Shown here piece after piece: positions 5,589-8,291 of a stretch of 8,291 nucleotides of DNA (its first letter is position 1; every line of letters begins with the position of its first letter). The stretch is from Oscillospiraceae bacterium UBA6409 (GTDB lineage: Bacteria > Bacillota > Clostridia > Oscillospirales > Oscillospiraceae). The stretch is taken from NCBI GenBank assembly GCA_002438575.1, contig DJPP01000029.1, positions 1 through 8,291 on the forward strand. Reading direction: 5' to 3'. The position numbers and the translations under genes were made by a program. The notes beneath the pieces are model-generated. The model was not told the DNA's origin, made no database searches, and saw nothing but the letters and a program-made list of their open reading frames with translations.

Positions 5589-6182
5589 ATGGATACACTG
5601 GAGATGAAGGATATCGAGGCCGCCGTAGAGGGCATACTGTTTGCCTCCGGCGAGCCGGTGGCTGTGGACCGCATCTGCGTGGCGCTGGACATGGACCGCC
5701 CCACGGTGGAGCTGGTGCTGCAGCATTTGCAGGACTATTACAGCTATGAGCGACGGGGCGTGCGGCTGCTGCGGATGGAGGACAGCTGGCAGCTGTGCTC
5801 CGCGCCGGAGTACGGCGACCAGATCCGCAAGGCGTTTGAGATACGCAAGCCCGCCAAGCTCAGCCAGCCGGCGCTGGAGGTGCTGACCATCATCGCGTAC
5901 TATCAGCCCACCACCCGGGCCTATGTGGACCAGATACGGGGCGTGGACAGCTCGTACACGGTGGGGCTGCTGCTGGACCGTCACCTGATCGAGGAGTGCG
6001 GACGGCTGCAGGTGCCGGGGCGGCCGCGGCTGTACCGGACGACACAGGCGTTTTTGCGGGCGTTCCATCTGAATTCGCTGGAGGAGCTGCCTCAGCTGCC
6101 GGGAATGGAGGCGGACGGACAGCTGCGGCTGGACGACGATGCGGTACCGGCGGACGGGGAAAACGGCGCGGAGGCGCTGTAA
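5589..6182 (+). CDS. scpB: Segregation and condensation protein B
   Basis: ScpB is the winged-helix partner of ScpA that dimerises and stabilises the SMC-kleisin complex. The 197-residue product shows the family signatures in order: EGILFASGEP (14-23) in the first winged helix, LSQPALEVLTIIAYYQP (91-107) opening the second, GRLQVPGRPRLYRTT (138-152), and the F-H-L-N-S-L-E-E-L-P end motif (159-168). The last 30 residues are an acidic, variable tail, as usual. The ATG at 5589 follows AAGGGGAG with a short spacer. It sits 10 bp after scpA and 36 bp before the DUF2953 gene. No residue of note is missing. Confidence 0.96.
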   Translation: MDTLEMKDIEAAVEGILFASGEPVAVDRICVALDMDRPTVELVLQHLQDYYSYERRGVRLLRMEDSWQLCSAPEYGDQIRKAFEIRKPAKLSQPALEVLTIIAYYQPTTRAYVDQIRGVDSSYTVGLLLDRHLIEECGRLQVPGRPRLYRTTQAFLRAFHLNSLEELPQLPGMEADGQLRLDDDAVPADGENGAEAL

Positions 6183-6218
6183 GCATACGGGAGAGACAAC
6201 GCGGGAGGAGGGAGCACG

Positions 6219-6962
6219 ATGACGGCGGTGTACATCATACTGGGCATTCTGCTGTTTTTCTTTCTGCTGTCGCTGCTGCGTATCGGCGTGCGGGCAGACT
6301 TTACGGGCGACCTTGTGGACACAAGCGTCACGGTGATCGCGGGGCCTGCGCGGATACAGGTGCTTCCCAAAACGGATAAGCCGGACAAACCCCAAAAACC
6401 GAAAAAAGAGAAGAAGAAAAAGACGCCGCGGGAGGAGAGCGCCAAGGGGGAGGAAAAGAAGAAGCTGTCCCTGTCGGCGCAGGATATCAGGACGCTGCTG
6501 CCTGCGGTGTGGGCGTCCCTGAAGGGCGGACTGCGAAAGACGCGGCAGCGGCTGCTGATCGACCCGCTGGAGCTGTCGGCGGTGCTGCCGGGAGCCATGG
6601 ACCCGGCGGGGGCGGCGGAGCTGTACGGCTATATCAACGCCGGAATGTGGACGGTGATGCCGCAGCTGGAGCAGCTGACGCGGATACCGGCCCCCGGCCT
6701 CCACGTGGAGGTGGACTTTGACAGTGAGCAGCTGCGGCTTACGGGCCGGCTGGGCGTGAGTTTGCAGATACGGGACCTGTTCGCCATCGGCGGAGCCTTC
6801 GCCGGGCCGGTGATACGGTGGTTCCTGGCCATGCGGAAGCGGCAGAGCGCCGCGGAGAAGACGCGGGCGGCGCAGAGCGCCGCGCAGCAGCGTGAAACAG
6901 TACACACAGCGCCGGACGGCGCGGGACATACGACCACATCAACTTCGACAAAGGAGAGCTGA
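6219..6962 (+). CDS. DUF2953 membrane protein (YtfI-like, sporulation-associated)
   Basis: The 247-residue product has one N-terminal membrane helix (about 4-20, rich in Leu/Phe) and otherwise a soluble region. Residues 51-82 form a linker dominated by lysine, with proline and glutamate. The conserved part of the family covers about 110-200, including DPLELSAVLPGAMDP (115-129) followed by an ELYGYIN stretch (134-140). The C-terminal tail (about 205-247) is polar, Ala/Gln- and Thr/Ser-rich. In Bacillus subtilis the DUF2953 protein YtfI is encoded next to YtfJ, and here too YtfJ follows at once, which supports the assignment. The function is unknown; localisation is the cytoplasmic membrane, probably in the forespore by analogy. 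The ATG at 6219 has a strong GGAGG-containing site. Its 3' end contains the ribosome binding site of the next gene, 2 bp away. Confidence 0.82.
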   Translation: MTAVYIILGILLFFFLLSLLRIGVRADFTGDLVDTSVTVIAGPARIQVLPKTDKPDKPQKPKKEKKKKTPREESAKGEEKKKLSLSAQDIRTLLPAVWASLKGGLRKTRQRLLIDPLELSAVLPGAMDPAGAAELYGYINAGMWTVMPQLEQLTRIPAPGLHVEVDFDSEQLRLTGRLGVSLQIRDLFAIGGAFAGPVIRWFLAMRKRQSAAEKTRAAQSAAQQRETVHTAPDGAGHTTTSTSTKES

Positions 6963-6964
6963 CA

Positions 6965-7354
6965 ATGGAAATGACCGAGAAGAAAAATGACCTCAAGAGC
7001 ATGATGGTGGAGTCTATGGAGAAGGTCAAGGAGATGGTGGACGCCAACAATATCGTGGGCGAGCCTATCACCACGCCGGACGGCGTGACGCTGATCCCTA
7101 TCTCTCGGCTGAGCTACGGCTTCGGCTGCGGCGGCGGGGACTACGGCAAAAACAAGGAGCATTCCGGCGCCGGCTGCGGCGCGGGCGTGCGGGTGGAGCC
7201 CATGGCCTTCCTGGTGGTCAAGGGCGGCGTGACCCGTATGCTGCCGGTGGGTACGCCGGCTATCACCACCGTGGACCGGGTCATCGAGATGGTGCCGGAG
7301 CTGCTGGACCGTGTCGAGGGCTTCGTGGATAAGAAGCGGAACAAGGATTTCTGA
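6965..7354 (+). CDS. ytfJ: GerW family sporulation protein YtfJ
   Basis: This 129-residue protein matches the YtfJ/GerW family, made in the forespore and needed for normal germination in Bacillus (known as GerW there). The N-terminal helix (about 1-28, charged) is followed by the core ANNIVGEPITTPDGVTLIPI (27-46). Next is the glycine-rich segment YGFGCGGGDYG (51-61) and SGAGCGAGVRVEP (67-79), with two cysteines, C55 and C71. The FLVVKGG (82-88) and a C-terminal amphipathic helix with PELLDRVEGFV (111-121) complete the family pattern. The ATG at 6965 is preceded by AAAGGAG located in the end of the DUF2953 gene. Presence of this gene argues for an endospore former or a recent descendant of one. 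The next gene starts 66 bp downstream. Confidence 0.93.
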   Translation: MEMTEKKNDLKSMMVESMEKVKEMVDANNIVGEPITTPDGVTLIPISRLSYGFGCGGGDYGKNKEHSGAGCGAGVRVEPMAFLVVKGGVTRMLPVGTPAITTVDRVIEMVPELLDRVEGFVDKKRNKDF

Positions 7355-7407
7355 TACCAGACAAGAAGACAAGCAGCGCGGGAATAGACTGAGAGCATCC
7401 TGTGATG

Positions 7408-7423
7408 AGGAGGGCTTTCTGTG
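7408..7423 (+). promoter_or_regulatory. Ribosome binding site that fixes the GTG start of the carboxypeptidase
   Basis: AGGAGGG (7408-7414) is a near-perfect Shine-Dalgarno, 6 nt before the GTG at 7421. The 66-bp gap between ytfJ and this gene shows no clear promoter or hairpin. Confidence 0.75.
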
Positions 7424-8263
7424 ACCCGAGGGATCTTGGCGGCGCTGTGCGCCGCACTGGCCGTGCTGACGTGCATACCCGCTGTGGCGGAGGCTGTGGA
7501 GGTCTCCGCCACGGCTTGCGTCCTGATGGACGCGGACACGGGGCAGGTGCTGTATGAAAAGAACGGGGACAAGCGGATGCGCATCGCCAGCACCACCAAG
7601 CTGATGACGGCGCTGGTGGCCCTGGAGCAGGGGACGCCGTCGCAGGTCATCACTGTGACTGCCGCACACATGGCGGAGGGGTCGTCCATGTACCTGCGGC
7701 CGGGGGAGAAGCTGACGCTGGAGGAGCTGCTGTACGGGCTGCTGCTGTGCTCGGGCAATGACGCGGCGCTGGCGCTGACGGAGTGTGCAGGGGGTGCGGC
7801 GCCCTTTGTGGAACGGATGAACGAAAAGGCCGCCGCATTGGGAATGGCAGACAGCCATTTTGCCAATCCCAACGGACTGGATGACGAGGCACACTATTCC
7901 ACCGCCTATGACATGGCGCTGCTGGGGTGCGCGGCGGTGAATGAGCCGACGCTGCGGCGGATGGCCTCTACACGGACGGCGGTCATCGGCGGGCGGACGC
8001 TGACCAACCACAACAAGCTGCTGAGCCGCCTGGACGGGTGCGTGGGGCTGAAGACCGGGTACACGAAGGCGGCAGGGCGGACGCTGGTGTCCTGTGCGGA
8101 GCAGGCGGGCCGGCGGCTGGTGGCGGTGACGCTGCGGGACGGGGACGACTGGAACGACCACGAGGCACTGTACCGCTGGGGATTTCTGCTGACAGGCATA
8201 CAGGAGACGCTAAAGGCGCGCCTGCTCGGCGCGCTGGAAAACGGGAGAGAGGTAACGCCATGA
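7421..8263 (+). CDS. D-alanyl-D-alanine carboxypeptidase (S11 family, DacB/DacF-like), short form
   Basis: This exported low-molecular-weight penicillin-binding protein removes the terminal D-alanine of peptidoglycan stem peptides, limiting cross-linking, often of spore cortex. The 280-residue product begins with a signal peptide (hydrophobic 4-22, likely cleaved after AEA at 23-25). The three active-site motifs are all present: S57-T-T-K60 (nucleophile S57), S111-G-N113 and K211-T-G213. Other family stretches are YEKNGDKRMRIAST (45-58) and FANPNGLDD (147-155). The protein ends soon after the catalytic domain. Typical DacB/DacF/PBP5 proteins continue with a C-terminal beta domain and membrane anchor to about 370-400 residues, which are absent, so this form may be released or held by partners. 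The gene overlaps the next one by ATGA. Context with ytfJ and DUF2953 suggests a spore-related role, which is inference. Confidence 0.93.
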   Translation: MTRGILAALCAALAVLTCIPAVAEAVEVSATACVLMDADTGQVLYEKNGDKRMRIASTTKLMTALVALEQGTPSQVITVTAAHMAEGSSMYLRPGEKLTLEELLYGLLLCSGNDAALALTECAGGAAPFVERMNEKAAALGMADSHFANPNGLDDEAHYSTAYDMALLGCAAVNEPTLRRMASTRTAVIGGRTLTNHNKLLSRLDGCVGLKTGYTKAAGRTLVSCAEQAGRRLVAVTLRDGDDWNDHEALYRWGFLLTGIQETLKARLLGALENGREVTP

Positions 8264-8291
8264 CCGAGCGCATACAGAAGCTGCTGGCCGC
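8260..8291 (+). CDS. Start of a further gene, probably RsuA/RluB family rRNA pseudouridine synthase (partial)
   Basis: Only the first 10 codons are visible (MTERIQKLLA, then a broken codon). The ATG overlaps the carboxypeptidase stop as ATGA and is preceded by GAGAGG. The sequence resembles the start of the S4 RNA-binding domain in RsuA/RluB-type pseudouridine synthases, which usually begin with M-x-R-L/I-Q-K and continue with A-G-V-A-S-R-R. Such a gene commonly follows scpAB and dacB in Firmicutes. The call rests on ten residues and gene order, so it is tentative. Confidence 0.55.
   Translation, partial: MTERIQKLLA

Noticed and set aside
5541..6929. 462-codon minus-strand open frame opposite scpB and the DUF2953 gene
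   Set aside because: Arg/Leu/His/Gln-rich low-complexity translation crossing several well-supported plus-strand genes.
6629..8161. 510-codon minus-strand open frame opposite ytfJ and the carboxypeptidase gene
   Set aside because: Antisense shadow with no motif, crossing three plus-strand genes with intact family signatures.

Overview
The window is GC-rich, densely packed and apparently chromosomal. It suggests a spore-forming member of the Clostridia, most likely an Oscillospiraceae-type Firmicute. The reasons are the adjacent ScpA/ScpB pair, the YtfI-like (DUF2953) and YtfJ/GerW sporulation proteins, a DacB/DacF-type D-Ala-D-Ala carboxypeptidase, strong GGAGG-type ribosome binding sites, and free use of GTG and TTG starts. 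This assignment rests on gene content and was not tested by any search.

Left part (1-3516): a small corrinoid methyl-transfer locus. On the minus strand (1-1184, cut by the window edge) is a RACo-like protein, with a [2Fe-2S] ferredoxin domain followed by an ASKHA ATPase domain. Members of this family use ATP to re-reduce corrinoid cofactors that have become oxidised. Divergent from it, on the plus strand, are a cysteine-rich DUF2284 protein (1260-1805) and a 569-residue fusion of a uroporphyrinogen-decarboxylase-like methyltransferase domain to a cobalamin-binding module (1807-3516). A plausible reading is that the fusion protein takes a methyl group from an unknown substrate onto its own corrinoid, and that the RACo-like protein repairs Co(II) to Co(I). 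The methyl donor, the final acceptor and the DUF2284 role are not visible. The two transcription units share a 71-bp region with two face-to-face sigma-A-type promoters arranged symmetrically around one centre.

Middle (3517-4127): a perfect 20-bp-stem hairpin terminator, a stretch with no convincing gene, a 61-residue two-helix membrane protein on the minus strand, and a divergent intergenic region. That region carries an extended -10 promoter for the rightward operon and an 11-bp tandem repeat.

Right part (4128-8291): a tight rightward operon of site-2 protease (M50), scpA, scpB, a DUF2953 membrane protein, ytfJ, a D,D-carboxypeptidase and the first codons of a further gene, probably an RsuA/RluB-type pseudouridine synthase. 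Gaps are at most 66 bp and three junctions are closer than 5 bp or overlap. The operon joins chromosome condensation and segregation (ScpAB, the kleisin complex of SMC) to envelope and spore functions, a conserved Firmicute arrangement.

I see no rRNA, tRNA, CRISPR array, insertion sequence or phage gene. The least routine parts are the corrinoid locus, notably its methyltransferase domain without the usual cysteine zinc ligands, and its symmetric promoter region.
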